A stretch of DNA of 64,000 nt from Nitzschia sp. pyKryTriq1 (GCA_956465555.1 OY101116.1:3844001-3908000), one strand, 5' to 3'. Positions 48,276 through 58,851 are shown, numbered from the stretch's first letter. Notes: a model not told the origin generated them from the sequence alone. Numbers and translations are program-made.

Positions 48276-50111
48276 ATGACTACGCCTTATACTTACGACG
48301 AACGAATATTGGTGCAAGATGACACAGTCCGATTGGAATCTTTCATGGCTTATGGTGGAGGAGGCGGAGGCGGCTCATCGGACTACAGCAGTCGCCGTCT
48401 ACTGGTCCATCCGTTTGGAAAACTACAGCAAGCCTTGGAGATGGATGACGATGAGGATTCTTCTTCTTCTTCCTACAGGACGAGTATGATCCGACGAGTC
48501 ACCATGTCCGTGGCCAGTCGGTCTTCTCAGTCTTTTTCTCTTTCAACTCATGATAACGATTCCGATGATTCGATATTATTACAAAGCATTCCTCTCTTGG
48601 ACGGTGCTCATGCTGATGCTAGTGATCCCACTCGTATGAGCGGTTTCTTGTTGCCCCAATTTCCAAGTGGATTTTGGCTCGAAATTCTAGCGGAACGATC
48701 CTTGACACTCTCGGAATTGGATTCCCTCGTTGATCATTGGAGAGACAAACGGGTCATTACCACTCCCACACAAGGCTCTGTTTGGGATAGAGAAAAACTC
48801 CATAACGAACAACAACCACAAGTGCTGTATCGCCACCAGCTCTTTCTACCCACCATAGGTGCCGCCTGGAGTGCCGATGCCTGGCAGCAGACCATGCAAG
48901 CCTTGCTACCTTCTTCTTGCTGCAGTGGCAGTGGTAGCAATTATACTTCTCCAAGCGATGATGATTCTACTTCTTGGTTCTTTGGAGTATCGGCCATGGA
49001 CTGGTCCAAATTGTTGGTGGACGGTCCCACCACGAACAAACAATTTTGGATCCAGTGGACCCCTCATCAACATGCTTGCAATATTGGTCTGCAATTTCAA
49101 TCCAACACCAACTACATCAAGAAAGATGACAGCAACAACAACAGCAACAGCAACAACACCAGTGATAACGTTCTTCTTCCGCCGACCTTGTTTTCGGAAG
49201 AAGCCTCTAGTCCCCTGGCGACCCGATCCATCCAACGATTACCGTCTTCACGGTCTGCTGGAACTACAACCACAACCACGACAACAACATTGGAACAAGT
49301 GTTGCGACGACCAGCAGTATCCCCCAATCATGGAAGGTTGGAGACTTGGTTCACATCCTCCTCTTCCCTCTCGTCGACTTCTTCTCTACAACCACATCAA
49401 GACTGTCAATTGAAATTACGTCAAAAGTTGCCCTATTTCATGGCGCCTCAATGGCAATCCCTGAAAATCATCACCACGAAGGATGACACTGATTTTCAAA
49501 CATTTGTCGAATGGGACGACTCGGACCTCAGTGCAATCTTACAAATTACATCACCAGCATCCTCCCACAGTAATATTCCTTCGTCGCTCATCATTTCCTT
49601 GGACTATGAACCTGTACTGTTATCGCTGGATGATTTTCCAGGCGATCCGAATCGGGGACGAGAATTGCCTCCCGCCGTGGCCACTCTGACATGCCGAGGG
49701 AATACTACTTCTACTGATATTCTCTTGTATTCCAATGCGGTCCTTCTGTTACCACCCGTCCCGGACATGAGCATGCCCTTTAATGTCTTGTCCTTGAGCT
49801 GTTCCTTGTATGCCTATTTGATTGGTACCATTGTGACTCTACTTGTCAAACGATCTTCGGAGCGAATGAAGTATCGGTTGCACCCCGAACTCAAACCTCC
49901 TTCGAAATTGAAGCAACTCAAGTCCAAGATTCTTTCCAAATTTCAAGGAAGACGAAGCAGGAGCCCACCGTCAAAAGAAGACACCAACGTAGAGAGTGAA
50001 AAGAAACAGGAGGGGGCCGACAACGACGACGACAACAACGAAAACAGCAACGAAAACAAGGGCACGGTGCAAAGTGCCACTGGCGATAACGATGTCCAAT
50101 CGGATGAATAA
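48276..50111 (+). CDS. PIGT: GPI transamidase subunit PIG-T/Gpi16
   Basis: The protein has 611 residues. The family forms the luminal core of the complex that cuts the C-terminus of precursor proteins and attaches a GPI anchor in the ER. Visible blocks are YDERILVQ near the start, LVHPFGKLQQALE, PSGFWLEILAERSLTLSELD, WDREKLHNEQ, PYFMAPQWQSLKI and YEPVLLSLDDFPGDPNRGRE. Then follow LPPAVATLTC and the single C-terminal helix PFNVLSLSCSLYAYLIGTIV at about 503-522. The last two blocks closely match human PIG-T (DPSRGFDIPPAV and MPYNVI). The Gly/Ser/Asn runs in the middle are longer than usual, and the basic-acidic tail of 85 residues is extra. The usual signal peptide is missing, so either a first exon lies upstream or entry uses an internal segment. 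The window also encodes a likely GPI-anchored client at 60926. Confidence 0.8.
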   Translation: MTTPYTYDERILVQDDTVRLESFMAYGGGGGGGSSDYSSRRLLVHPFGKLQQALEMDDDEDSSSSSYRTSMIRRVTMSVASRSSQSFSLSTHDNDSDDSILLQSIPLLDGAHADASDPTRMSGFLLPQFPSGFWLEILAERSLTLSELDSLVDHWRDKRVITTPTQGSVWDREKLHNEQQPQVLYRHQLFLPTIGAAWSADAWQQTMQALLPSSCCSGSGSNYTSPSDDDSTSWFFGVSAMDWSKLLVDGPTTNKQFWIQWTPHQHACNIGLQFQSNTNYIKKDDSNNNSNSNNTSDNVLLPPTLFSEEASSPLATRSIQRLPSSRSAGTTTTTTTTTLEQVLRRPAVSPNHGRLETWFTSSSSLSSTSSLQPHQDCQLKLRQKLPYFMAPQWQSLKIITTKDDTDFQTFVEWDDSDLSAILQITSPASSHSNIPSSLIISLDYEPVLLSLDDFPGDPNRGRELPPAVATLTCRGNTTSTDILLYSNAVLLLPPVPDMSMPFNVLSLSCSLYAYLIGTIVTLLVKRSSERMKYRLHPELKPPSKLKQLKSKILSKFQGRRSRSPPSKEDTNVESEKKQEGADNDDDNNENSNENKGTVQSATGDNDVQSDE

Positions 50112-50371
50112 TACTTTAGTCTACCATAGTAGTACAGTATGCAATGGTATTCGCAGGATACTGTATTCATTCAGTGCTACACATTTTACTTCAACGTCAA
50201 GAAACACCCAATGACTCCTCAACGATTGGTATTATGTATGGACACTACCACCACCACAACGATATATTAAAAGCTTGCTTTGTGCATACGTCGTTTCCCC
50301 CGAGAGCAAGCAGGAAGATTGACTTTTTCTTCGTCTTGACACTGAAGTAGCTCTAGCAGATCGGATACATG

Positions 50372-52156
50372 CTAGACTAGAATGCTGGCGTCGTGATGGC
50401 TATCGCCGCGTCGTGGCTCCACCAGTAGGGCAGCACTCAATTTCCCTTTCTTCACCAAAGTACGAGCACGATCCTTAATGTTGAGAGCACTTCGATTTCC
50501 CAAAGTGTCCCTGAAGTGGACCTTGATTCTCGCCCAATCACTTCCAAAGAGGCGGACACCTTCTTTGACGGCTGCCAATTCCTTGTCCGTGAAGGCCTTT
50601 CGTTTGGGAGGAAACCCCCCAGAGTTCGATGCTGAATTCGTTGGTTGTTTGGCCAGGGCAGCGAGTTGGACTCGTTCTACAGTGCGAGCTTGCACTCGAT
50701 CGAGCTGGGCCAAAACTTGGCGTTCTTGCAACGCATTCGATAGAGAAGCCCGAGAACCGCCGACGCTAGCCACAGTGGGCAAGGTTGCCAAAAATTGTTC
50801 CACTGGGTCGGATCTTCGACGACGTCGACTTCGGGCACGGATGACGACAGCAGCGGCGGAATTGGGGGAACGATTTTCATCTTCGGTACTAGTAGTAGGA
50901 GCAGCGGCACTACCACTACCACGGGTACGATGGCGTTTCGGCGGCGGCTCGACGGACCTGGCACGTCGAGCAACTAGCTGACGACGCTTTCGTAGCGCCG
51001 TCTCGTACGAATCATCCTCGTCATCGAACGATAGAGAGGCTCTGGAATGAAGCTCCTGCTGCTCGCTGGCAGTCTTGTTGGTACTAGTGTCATCGGCGGC
51101 GGGGCGTGTGGCACTGCTGCTGCGTTGCTGTCTTGTGCGCCTGGTGCTGGGGTTTTTTTCGTTTTCACTCATTTCGGCGGTAGCATCATCCTCCTCCGAC
51201 TCGGCTGTGGCTTTACCAGCAGCAGTAGCAACAGCAGCTACCAGAGTATTCCTAGTATTGCGCTTTTCTTGACTTCTCCTGTCACTTGTAGCGCCGGATG
51301 GAGGGCGCCGGGTCGCAAATGCTGCAGTCGCAGCAGCGGCATTAGGCGTTCGAGCACTGCGAGTACTCGCAGTAGTAGACAAAGAAGGTACCATCCTCAC
51401 GACTTGGTGACCGGCCACCGCAGAAGAACCAGGCATTCGGTAACCCAATCGTACAAGCATCGGGCTTTCAAAGCCGGTGTCCACCCAGTGCAACAACAGC
51501 GCTTGCATTCGGTCTCGCAAACTATCATACGCAAAGAGCGTACTGTCACCAGCATTATTCGATGCCACTAGAGATTCCAAGTCTTGACGAATCGCATCAA
51601 TGTCTGGAGTTGTAGACCCCTCCATCAATGCCGTCAATTCTTCTGGAATACTGGAGTCTAAATAAATCGCTGGGAGTGTCTTCTGCAAGAGATCCATCCC
51701 TCGCAGCCACGCGTCGCTCATAGAGGAAGGCGACACGACTTCCGTTGAAGACAAGGTCGCATAGAGACGACCCAACAACTCATGAACTTTCATTAGCTGC
51801 ATGCACTCTTCATATCCTTCTGACTTTCCAAACGTAGTGGTCGACAAGAGCAAGAGCTTGTCCTGCAGCATGGCGAAATCTCCCTGCAAATGCGTGTTGG
51901 TGAGGACTTCTTGCCACAAACTTAGGACTCGAAATTGCGACGCCAAGGGAGTGTTGGCGTCCAGCGGGGACAACTGCGGCAGCACGGTTTCAAGGCATTG
52001 AAAGCGGTCCACGTTGGTATCGCGCAACAATACCCGAACCCACCACTCGGCAACGTCTCCCATCACTTGTCGCGCGGTGACATCGACAAACGTTGGTTCC
52101 GTCCTGAGATGATGCTGAACATTATTATGATTATCGTCATCCTCACTATTCATCAT
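50372..52156 (-). CDS. Myb-domain protein with telomere-repeat-factor-like architecture
   Basis: The protein has 594 residues. Residues about 515-571 form one Myb/SANT repeat at the very C-terminus: RKAFTDKELAAVKEGVRLFG, SDWARIKVHFRDTLGNRSAL, NIKDRARTLVKKG. The third helix NIKDRARTL occupies the telobox position (VDLKDKWRNL in TRF1, TRF2 and plant TRB/TRFL proteins) and resembles it. Residues about 25-255 are a wholly helical domain (ARQVMGDVAEWWVRVLLRD, FRVLSLWQEVLT, LMKVHELLGRLYATL) in the place of the TRFH dimerisation domain. A long disordered basic linker (about 270-510, Ser, Arg and Ala rich) joins them. That order is the one in animal and fission yeast telomere-repeat factors. A general Myb regulator is the alternative. 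Confidence 0.6.
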   Translation of the reverse strand: MMNSEDDDNHNNVQHHLRTEPTFVDVTARQVMGDVAEWWVRVLLRDTNVDRFQCLETVLPQLSPLDANTPLASQFRVLSLWQEVLTNTHLQGDFAMLQDKLLLLSTTTFGKSEGYEECMQLMKVHELLGRLYATLSSTEVVSPSSMSDAWLRGMDLLQKTLPAIYLDSSIPEELTALMEGSTTPDIDAIRQDLESLVASNNAGDSTLFAYDSLRDRMQALLLHWVDTGFESPMLVRLGYRMPGSSAVAGHQVVRMVPSLSTTASTRSARTPNAAAATAAFATRRPPSGATSDRRSQEKRNTRNTLVAAVATAAGKATAESEEDDATAEMSENEKNPSTRRTRQQRSSSATRPAADDTSTNKTASEQQELHSRASLSFDDEDDSYETALRKRRQLVARRARSVEPPPKRHRTRGSGSAAAPTTSTEDENRSPNSAAAVVIRARSRRRRRSDPVEQFLATLPTVASVGGSRASLSNALQERQVLAQLDRVQARTVERVQLAALAKQPTNSASNSGGFPPKRKAFTDKELAAVKEGVRLFGSDWARIKVHFRDTLGNRSALNIKDRARTLVKKGKLSAALLVEPRRGDSHHDASILV

Positions 52157-54358
52157 GGTTGGACTTTAGTGAATGATTGAAGAAGAGATGATGGATAGGT
52201 GCCTTATACTTTTTTGTACCTGGTAATAGTCTGCTGACTGCCTGACACCAGCATCATTGCTGCATTGATTATTGTGCTTCGCATCATCTCGCTCATAAAA
52301 AAATACACGATGATGCGTTCAACCAGCACGCACGGAGTTAAAAAGCCGTTATCGCGCTTGCTCGCTGGTACCGGTACCACAGGCACAGGTGCTGGTACCA
52401 GGGCATAACTGGTTTCTTACCCCCAAAGTGCCCAATCTCACATACGGTACTTCAGAAGGCCTGAACAGCTCCTTCTGGCTGTCCTGCCCCTTTCGCACCA
52501 CCAGAGTTGAAAAAAGCAAAAAGAAATGATGGAAACAATGTATGACATGGGATACTCAATCGCTTGACACGTTGTCGCCCTCTGTTGTTTCAGGCCCACA
52601 GTATAGATTTTTGGAAGATGCGTGGTCGAGCAGCAGTGAACATGATGTTGCAGTTGTAGGGAGGGTTCTTGCGGGTTGATGCGTTCAACCCGGGCAGTGA
52701 GCAGTATTATGGGTTGCGGGTTGATCTGTTGGACCAGTGCAATATTTGTTAATGTCAAGTATTTGTTTTTATTACTGTAGACCATTCATCTAGTTCGAAG
52801 GTTGGACATACAACATCTAGATCCAAAGTTGATAAGTTCGTCATGGCGTCCCACCATGGCATCTAGATGAAATTGGTGCTGCGCCTGCCGGTCTTGCACC
52901 TCGTCTAAATAAAATCTATCCAGAAAGCCGGCTCGTCAAAAACAGTTAGATGTACCTACTGTGGTAGATGTACTGGTACATCTATTTTAAAGGTGTTCGA
53001 TACTCTACTGTACTTGTACTGCACTATTATTTAAAAGCACACGGGGACGAAAGTGAAGCCATTAATTAGATCCGAATCTATCATCTTCTAATCCTTCACG
53101 TTTGCAGACCCGCCATCATCGTCAATCGTCACGTACGCACGCACATACATGCAGTTCGCGATTTCGCGCTATCTACCGTACCGCGCCTATAAAAGATCAT
53201 CTACAGTACCAGGTACCGGTACAGCACTCTCTGTGCTGACTTCACTCGCACAGTCCAGTACAGTACCGGTACAGTATTTTGGTACGAACTATACTGTACC
53301 CCCCCCCGTTCGCATTTCTTCTGTTGAAAAATGAGAAGTTACAATCGAAACCAGGGAATTATTATGCCTTTCACTATAATTTCGTTTTTACTCGTACATA
53401 CAGTACTTTTTTAATTAAAGGTACCTGGTACTTGTACCGACCGTTAGGCAGGAAAGCGCAACAATTAATGGACAGCCATTTGGTAATAAGTAGTGCCTTC
53501 ACTGGACAACATGCAGCAGCGTCGTACTGCTGAAATGATGATGATGGATTGTATTTATTGTGACAACACCAATAGACTACCGGTACTTAGTGGAACTTGG
53601 GATCGCTCTCCTCTTTCGTTTCTACCATTGTATGGTGACGTCGGGTTTCTACCCTGGTCGTACAGTCCATATCGGTACCGTCTGCTTGCGTATTCGTACC
53701 AGTACGTTTGCATGTGACGTTTATCTCATCGTCATCAATGAGATGCCAGGTTCAACTTCGAGGAAGGGAACCGCTGTTCTATTGCGGCAATTCTTTCGGT
53801 CCGTTGAGCGACATGTCCTAATTGGAAATTATTTCCTTATAAGTAAATTCCTAACCGCCGGGTTCTTGCGAATTACTGCACCTTCCCGTTTCGCTACCGG
53901 TGGTAGCGACGACCACTCCAGGCAGGTAGGCTCTAATTGGAGTCGTATTATCAGCGAAATCGTGAATTCGGACAAAATACGGCAGGCGCCCGCATCGGAA
54001 TGTTCTCCGTTCGTGGGCACAGTATTACTAGGTGGAGACCATTCTCCCGTGCATTGAGTACTGGCTTGAACGTAGAACAAAATGCAGAAAGGGCCAAAAG
54101 GCACCTACCATCCGTCCAATGTATTTGAAAACGACCTTCTAAATAAAATTTCTGCAGTCAATTTTTACTTAGACATGCCGTACTGAAAAAAATCACTGCA
54201 AACAACACGCAAAGACACACGACCTTCTGCAATTTTTTCACACAAACAGCACGAATAATTATCATCATTAGCGGCCACAACTTGCTTCGTGTCTTTTACG
54301 ACTAACGAACACCAAATCCACCCATCTCTACCCCTAGCTCCAAGAACCTACTGATATC
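52157..54358. other. Gene-poor region of 2.2 kb
   Basis: It has GTAC palindrome clusters at 52367-52405, 53205-53225 and 53257-53285, and a run of C at 53300. The 165-codon frame at 53560-54057 and smaller ones are not protein-like. No RNA gene is recognised. The last 100 bases are the leader of the next gene. Confidence 0.4.
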
Positions 54359-55387
54359 ATGGCCAAAGCAGACTACAGCAGTAGCGACGACGACGAAGAG
54401 AAAGCAGTGGCCGCCAAAGGCAAGTCCACGCTTCGAAAGAAGAGGCGCAACAAGCCCAAGGATTATCCGAAGCGTCCTCTTTCTGCCTACAATGTCTTCT
54501 TCAAGGAGACTCGCGAACAGATTCTTCTCGCTAGGCATGAAGCCGGAGAAGAAAAGAGGGACCACAAGCTTGACTTCCAGACCATGGCTAAGGAGATCGC
54601 AGCGCGATGGAAGAGTCTCGAGAAGCCCGAACGTGAACGTGTTGAGAAGCTCGCCAAGAAGGACATGCTCCGGTATCGCGATCAGGTCAAGACCTACGAA
54701 GAAGCAATGGCGAAGAAGAACCGCGAGGAACGCGAAGAGGCAGCTGCCAAAGCTGCCAAGGAAGAAGAGCAGAGGAAAGCAGCAGCTGCCACCGAGAAAG
54801 CCAGACTTGCTGCTGAGCACAAGGAGAGGGAGGAAGAAGCCCAGCGAAACCGTAACGCCGGTGGCCAAGCTACGGGACTTGATACCCTCAGTGCTCTGGC
54901 CGGAAGATTCCAAGGATCTGGTGGAGACGAGTCCGCTTTGCAAGAAGCGTTGTACTTGCACCAGCAGCGTGAGATGATCCAGAGGCAGCTCATCATGGAA
55001 GAGCTTCGAGCCCATGAGGAGCGAGAGTTCCAGCTCCGACGGCTCCAGAGCCTCGGCTTGCTTCAAGGGGACAGCCTTTTTGGTGGTCTCCAAGCACACC
55101 AACTACAAGGGCTCCTCGGTGGTGGCGGTGTCTCACCACATGCCGCAGCGCTCTTGCAAGATCACTCCGGACGCAGTGCCGGCGGAGGATTGGGCGCTTA
55201 CTTCGGAGGGGGTGGTGGCCACCCTCTGTTCGGCGGTGGATTTTCTCCTGAACTGCTCTTGTCTGGTGGTGCTGGATCACTTCAAGACGCTCAGCAATTG
55301 CAGCAGCAAGGCTTGCTCCAAGAGCATTACGCTCGACTCCTTGGTGGGGGTGGTGGCGGCGCCGGCAAGGACGCTACCGGTCCATAA
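54359..55387 (+). CDS. Single HMG-box protein with coiled coil and Gly/Gln-rich tail
   Basis: The protein has 342 residues. An acidic start and a basic patch (KKRRNKPKDYPKRP) lead into an HMG box at about 36-112: KRPLSAYNVFFKETREQILL, FQTMAKEIAARWKSLEKPER and KKDMLRYRDQVKTYEEAM. A charged helix of about 60 residues follows (KNREEREEAAAKAAKEEEQR), predicted to be a coiled coil, then a Gly/Leu/Gln tail (LLGGGGVSPHAAALLQDHSG). The box is the non-sequence-specific type that bends DNA. Its leucine/glycine tail resembles that of the two-box protein at 43228, and both may act in chromatin. Codon use is strongly biased (aag, ctt, gag), unlike the neighbours, as expected for a highly expressed gene. 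Confidence 0.82.
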   Translation: MAKADYSSSDDDEEKAVAAKGKSTLRKKRRNKPKDYPKRPLSAYNVFFKETREQILLARHEAGEEKRDHKLDFQTMAKEIAARWKSLEKPERERVEKLAKKDMLRYRDQVKTYEEAMAKKNREEREEAAAKAAKEEEQRKAAAATEKARLAAEHKEREEEAQRNRNAGGQATGLDTLSALAGRFQGSGGDESALQEALYLHQQREMIQRQLIMEELRAHEEREFQLRRLQSLGLLQGDSLFGGLQAHQLQGLLGGGGVSPHAAALLQDHSGRSAGGGLGAYFGGGGGHPLFGGGFSPELLLSGGAGSLQDAQQLQQQGLLQEHYARLLGGGGGGAGKDATGP

Positions 55388-55603
55388 GACGTGCCAAAGA
55401 AGCCATCTCTAACCAGTCCAGTCGTCTATCAGATGTATCTCAATCTTGCAGGAAACAACCATCAAATATTCGTAACAACGAATGCGGTACATATTCCACG
55501 CACTAAAGCCCGATGGGCACCCAGCATACTAAAACTACATGTCATAACATCGCCTACAAATAGTCCTGTATATTCATCAAAAGGGTGTCGTGGTGTTTTT
55601 TCA

Positions 55604-56268
55604 CTATTCGTCGTTTTCATGGCTTAAAACGTAGTCTCTCATGGAAGTTAGTACTTGGCGGACATTTCCGTTCTTACAAGAAGCCACTCGCGCATTCATT
55701 GAGTTTCGATACGCGGCATACCTGTCTTGACGTGACATCCCACTGGAATAGATCGAGCCCGTTTCCTGCAAGAACACAAGGCGAGATGGAAGTAAGAATA
55801 CGATTTTATATCATGCATACATGGATAGGTGCATTGTACTATGAATTGTCTCACGAGAACAGCATCTTGATCTTCCAAAGGCTCCAACAAAAAGTCTTGG
55901 TATTCCTCCAATATCGAATTGGTCGTTTCGGCGTCCCCCACGGAGTTTAGCAGTTTATTGGTCATTTCGGACATGGTGGTCTGGCGTAACGAGATTTGTG
56001 TCCCTGCATAGTCATACACTGACTTTGTCTTGCTGCTGCCCGAGGTTTGATATTTGAGCGGGTTAAAGTCGGTAAAGTTGACACCATCGTCATCATCACC
56101 ACCACCGTCCAAGATATTTCCCTGCTTCAGTGAGGTTGAAGTCGGGCAAACAACCGACCGACAGGAATAAAAGCTACGCGTTATCGGGCGTATGGGAAAG
56201 GATGCAATCGGCGAAATCCCCAGTGCCATCGCTAGGATCGTCGTAAGGCGTTGCGTCGGTCGGTTCAT
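55604..56268 (-). CDS. Small plastid-targeted protein of unknown function
   Basis: Exon 1 is 55855-56268 and exon 2 is 55604-55765. The 89-base intron has a gtgaga donor and a ttgcag acceptor. Starting at the Met at 56268 the product has 191 residues; an in-frame Met at 56307 would add 13 basic residues before the signal peptide. The N-terminus LTTILAMALGISPIASFPIR shows a signal peptide with the diatom plastid junction AS|FP, then a basic Ser-rich transit segment. The mature part has an acidic Gly/Asp patch, SVYDYAGTQISLRQTTMSEM, and a helical C-terminus (EYQDFLLEPLEDQDAVL|ETGSIYSS, RQDRYAAYRNSMNARVA, NVRQVLTSMRDYVLSHE). I do not recognise the family. It converges with the HMG gene at 54359. 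Confidence 0.65.
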
Positions 56269-56307
56269 GGTGGAGGTTCTTCGGGGACGAGGACGGCGAT
56301 GGCTCAT

Positions 56308-56769
56308 TTTCTTCTTCTTCGTAGAAATCGAAGCAATCCACTATAAAGTCGCGGTATCGCTTATGAAGAATCCTCTTCTGCTCGTTATGGGTGAATGAAT
56401 CTTTCCTTTGTGACCTGACAGCTGACAGGGACAACAACCAAGCAGAGAATGGATGAAAGAAAGAAGAATAAAAGAACAATGAGAGAGCATAGAGCATACC
56501 GGTAGGTTGAAAAAGAAAAAGCGAGAAAGTCCTTCATCGTTTCACGTGGCACTTGAAGATCTGTACTTCGTACGTTTAGTCCCGAGTGGACAACTTCGCC
56601 CGTGAATGAGAAAAATTTACAGCAGTGCGCGTCTGTAGGTGCAAAATAGACTACTCGTAATGTGGGTGACTCTCTACTGTAGATAAAGCATCCTAGCGCT
56701 AGGAGTTAGTAATGAAACCTGAAGGTATATAAATAACACTGTAGTTTATCCAAGTTGTGCCGTTGTTGT
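56308..56769. other. Intergenic region
   Basis: These 460 bases lie between two minus-strand genes. A 107-codon minus frame overlaps the plastid gene's leader and is not convincing. Nothing else is seen. Confidence 0.35.
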
Positions 56770-58380
56770 TTATTGTGCTTCGGCATTGTTGGCTTGGGAA
56801 ATGGCTTTTCCCCAGCCCTCGGGCGGATCGGGATCGACCGGCATGGCCACTGGACCCGTGTAGCAAAAGGTCCCAGACGTCGAGGTAAGTTTGTCGATAA
56901 TTCGGGATCGATCCGTGGCGTCTTGATAAAATTGTTCGGGCACGTACACTCCTGGCCTGGGATGATTCAAAATATCCAAGGCGAATTCGGCACAGGATTG
57001 ACCGACACAACTCCGGAAGGAATCATGAGCTTGGACGATTGATACTCCAGTCGGCTTTTCTCTAGGACTGGATCGTACAAAAGTGACATCGACCCGCATA
57101 GCATGTGTCTCTCCCACTCCAGTCTGTTGTAAGAGTTTGTCGGTGGCCCATACCATGGGTTGCGAGAAATCAGCCATAAATTTGGAAAATCGAGGATTCT
57201 TCCACCAAGGACGTGGAACCAGGTTCACCAGAATCCCCAGCATGGTATTCCACAGATCCGGCGCAGTTCCCATGGCCGCATAAGAATTTCCACGAGCCTT
57301 TAGATTGGTGGCGACGGTGGCGGCTTCGGGAAAGGGCCAGGCGAAGACTGTTTGCGTGCCTACCCGTTCTTTGGCACGGGCATTTCCTGCGTGCTGAAGA
57401 TTGCTGCTGCTGCTGCTGCTGCTGGTAGTGGTGTGTAGTAGATGCTGGGGCAAAAAGAAGTCCACCTTTCCCAACAATAGTCCCGATAAGGCGGTAAAGA
57501 ATCGCAATTGTCCTGCATCGTATTGGACCATGGGTTCACCAAATCCCAAATTCGTAATGTACAAGTTGACCACTCCGGATCCGCCCAATCCTGCTGTAAA
57601 ATACTGAAATCGAACATCTTGTACTCGCTTGTTACTACTACTACTACTACTACTACTACTGCTACTACCGGTAGTAGAAGTAGTATTGGGTTGATATTGT
57701 GCCGCCTCTTGAGCCAAAACATTGGATAATCCCGGAAACGCCCCGGCCGCCACCAAAGCTGTCACATTCGACTGTTGGGCCTCGTGGGTTTTCAACAAGG
57801 ATTCTTCGAGATAGGGGAGAGGATCGGATACGTCCACGTACGCTCGGCATTTACAGTTCTTGGAGGACGACCGCCGTTGTAATACCCTTTGTAGTGGAAT
57901 GGGTTTCTGATCCAAATACGGTCCTGCAGTATGGATCAAGCAATCCGCTTGATCCACCAATGCTTGAAAGACAGCATCATCATCGTCGTCGTCGTAGTCC
58001 TCGTCGTCGCTGTCTTTTTTCCATATGTTTTCCAAAAACTCCGTCGAGACACGGGAAGCATCCGCTTGAGAGTCGCGGAGGACTTCCGAGACGGCTGCTG
58101 CGGCTGCCTGTCGTCGTCGTCTTCGTCGTCGTCCTACCAATACCACATGGCATTGGGGATCTCGTTGGAGTAAATGAATAGCGACGGCAGTTCCGATGCG
58201 ACCGGTACCACCCAAAATCACAATGCGGTTTCCTGATGATGATGCTGGTGATGATGATGATGATGATGGTGATGATGCTGGCGTGATCGACAAAGCTTGG
58301 GTGGTGGCGGTCGATAAAAGCCCGACCAGCCAAAGAAAGATGAGGAACCGCAAGTTGTTGTTGCTATAATGTGGTTTCAT
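56770..58380 (-). CDS. Saccharopine-dehydrogenase-like NAD(P)-binding protein with signal peptide
   Basis: There are 536 residues from the Met at 58380; the frame extends to 58758, but that part is unlike protein and precedes a clean signal peptide (FLIFLWLVGLLSTATTQALS). A Ser run leads to the Rossmann motif IVILGGTGRIGTAVAIHLL at about 44-62, then HVVLVGRRR and an acidic Asp run. DCLIHTAGPYLDQ, AYVDVSDPLPYLEESL and VTALVAAGAFPGLSNVLA are the saccharopine-dehydrogenase-like NADP-binding features. The second half (FTAGLGGSGVVNLYITNLGF, AWPFPEAATVATNLKARG) fits the family's C-terminal part. Relatives include plastid and lipid-droplet reductases. No ASAF phenylalanine is seen after the signal peptide, so the ER or secretory route is favoured. 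The reaction is unknown. Confidence 0.7.
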   Translation of the reverse strand: MKPHYSNNNLRFLIFLWLVGLLSTATTQALSITPASSPSSSSSSPASSSGNRIVILGGTGRIGTAVAIHLLQRDPQCHVVLVGRRRRRRRQAAAAAVSEVLRDSQADASRVSTEFLENIWKKDSDDEDYDDDDDDAVFQALVDQADCLIHTAGPYLDQKPIPLQRVLQRRSSSKNCKCRAYVDVSDPLPYLEESLLKTHEAQQSNVTALVAAGAFPGLSNVLAQEAAQYQPNTTSTTGSSSSSSSSSSSNKRVQDVRFQYFTAGLGGSGVVNLYITNLGFGEPMVQYDAGQLRFFTALSGLLLGKVDFFLPQHLLHTTTSSSSSSSNLQHAGNARAKERVGTQTVFAWPFPEAATVATNLKARGNSYAAMGTAPDLWNTMLGILVNLVPRPWWKNPRFSKFMADFSQPMVWATDKLLQQTGVGETHAMRVDVTFVRSSPREKPTGVSIVQAHDSFRSCVGQSCAEFALDILNHPRPGVYVPEQFYQDATDRSRIIDKLTSTSGTFCYTGPVAMPVDPDPPEGWGKAISQANNAEAQ

Positions 58381-58851
58381 GGCATGGCACCAGTACTGGT
58401 ACTGTACTCGTGTAGGTTGTATTGCATCGAAGAATATAACATCATGGTCGAGAGTGATGGCGTCTCGATGAGCCGAGGGCGAGACGATGAAACAAAACAT
58501 GAAACAAAATACCGGTACGAGTACTATGTAGAGATGCGATCGAAGGCAATGACGTGAATCGTCAGTCACGTATGTGACAGTCTTGGCAAACCGAAATGTC
58601 CTTTCTACACGATTGTGCACTTCAAAACATAAGGGATATTCGGAAGCATACGGCGAAGAAAATATTCCGACCAAACATCCAGAAGAAAAAAATCGACGAT
58701 GATGCACCATCGCCGCCGCCGCCCGAATTTCGACACAACATCGCGTCGCCTCATTCATTCATCAGCTTTGCTGGACTTTGGACTTTGACTTTCGTCCACT
58801 TTATTATCTCATTCACTGTTCATACTCTCCTCCCAGACAAGAACAGTCACT
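58381..58851. other. Divergent intergenic region
   Basis: These 470 bases hold the promoters of the saccharopine-dehydrogenase-like and DUF445 genes. The only notable items are scattered GTAC motifs near 58390-58410 and 58510-58520. Confidence 0.35.

Noticed and set aside
53560-54057. 165-codon plus-strand frame
   Set aside because: It starts inside a GTAC cluster, and the translation lacks any domain or composition typical of proteins.
56174-56497. 107-codon minus-strand frame before the plastid-protein gene
   Set aside because: It overlaps the presequence of that gene in another frame; the presequence reading explains the region better.
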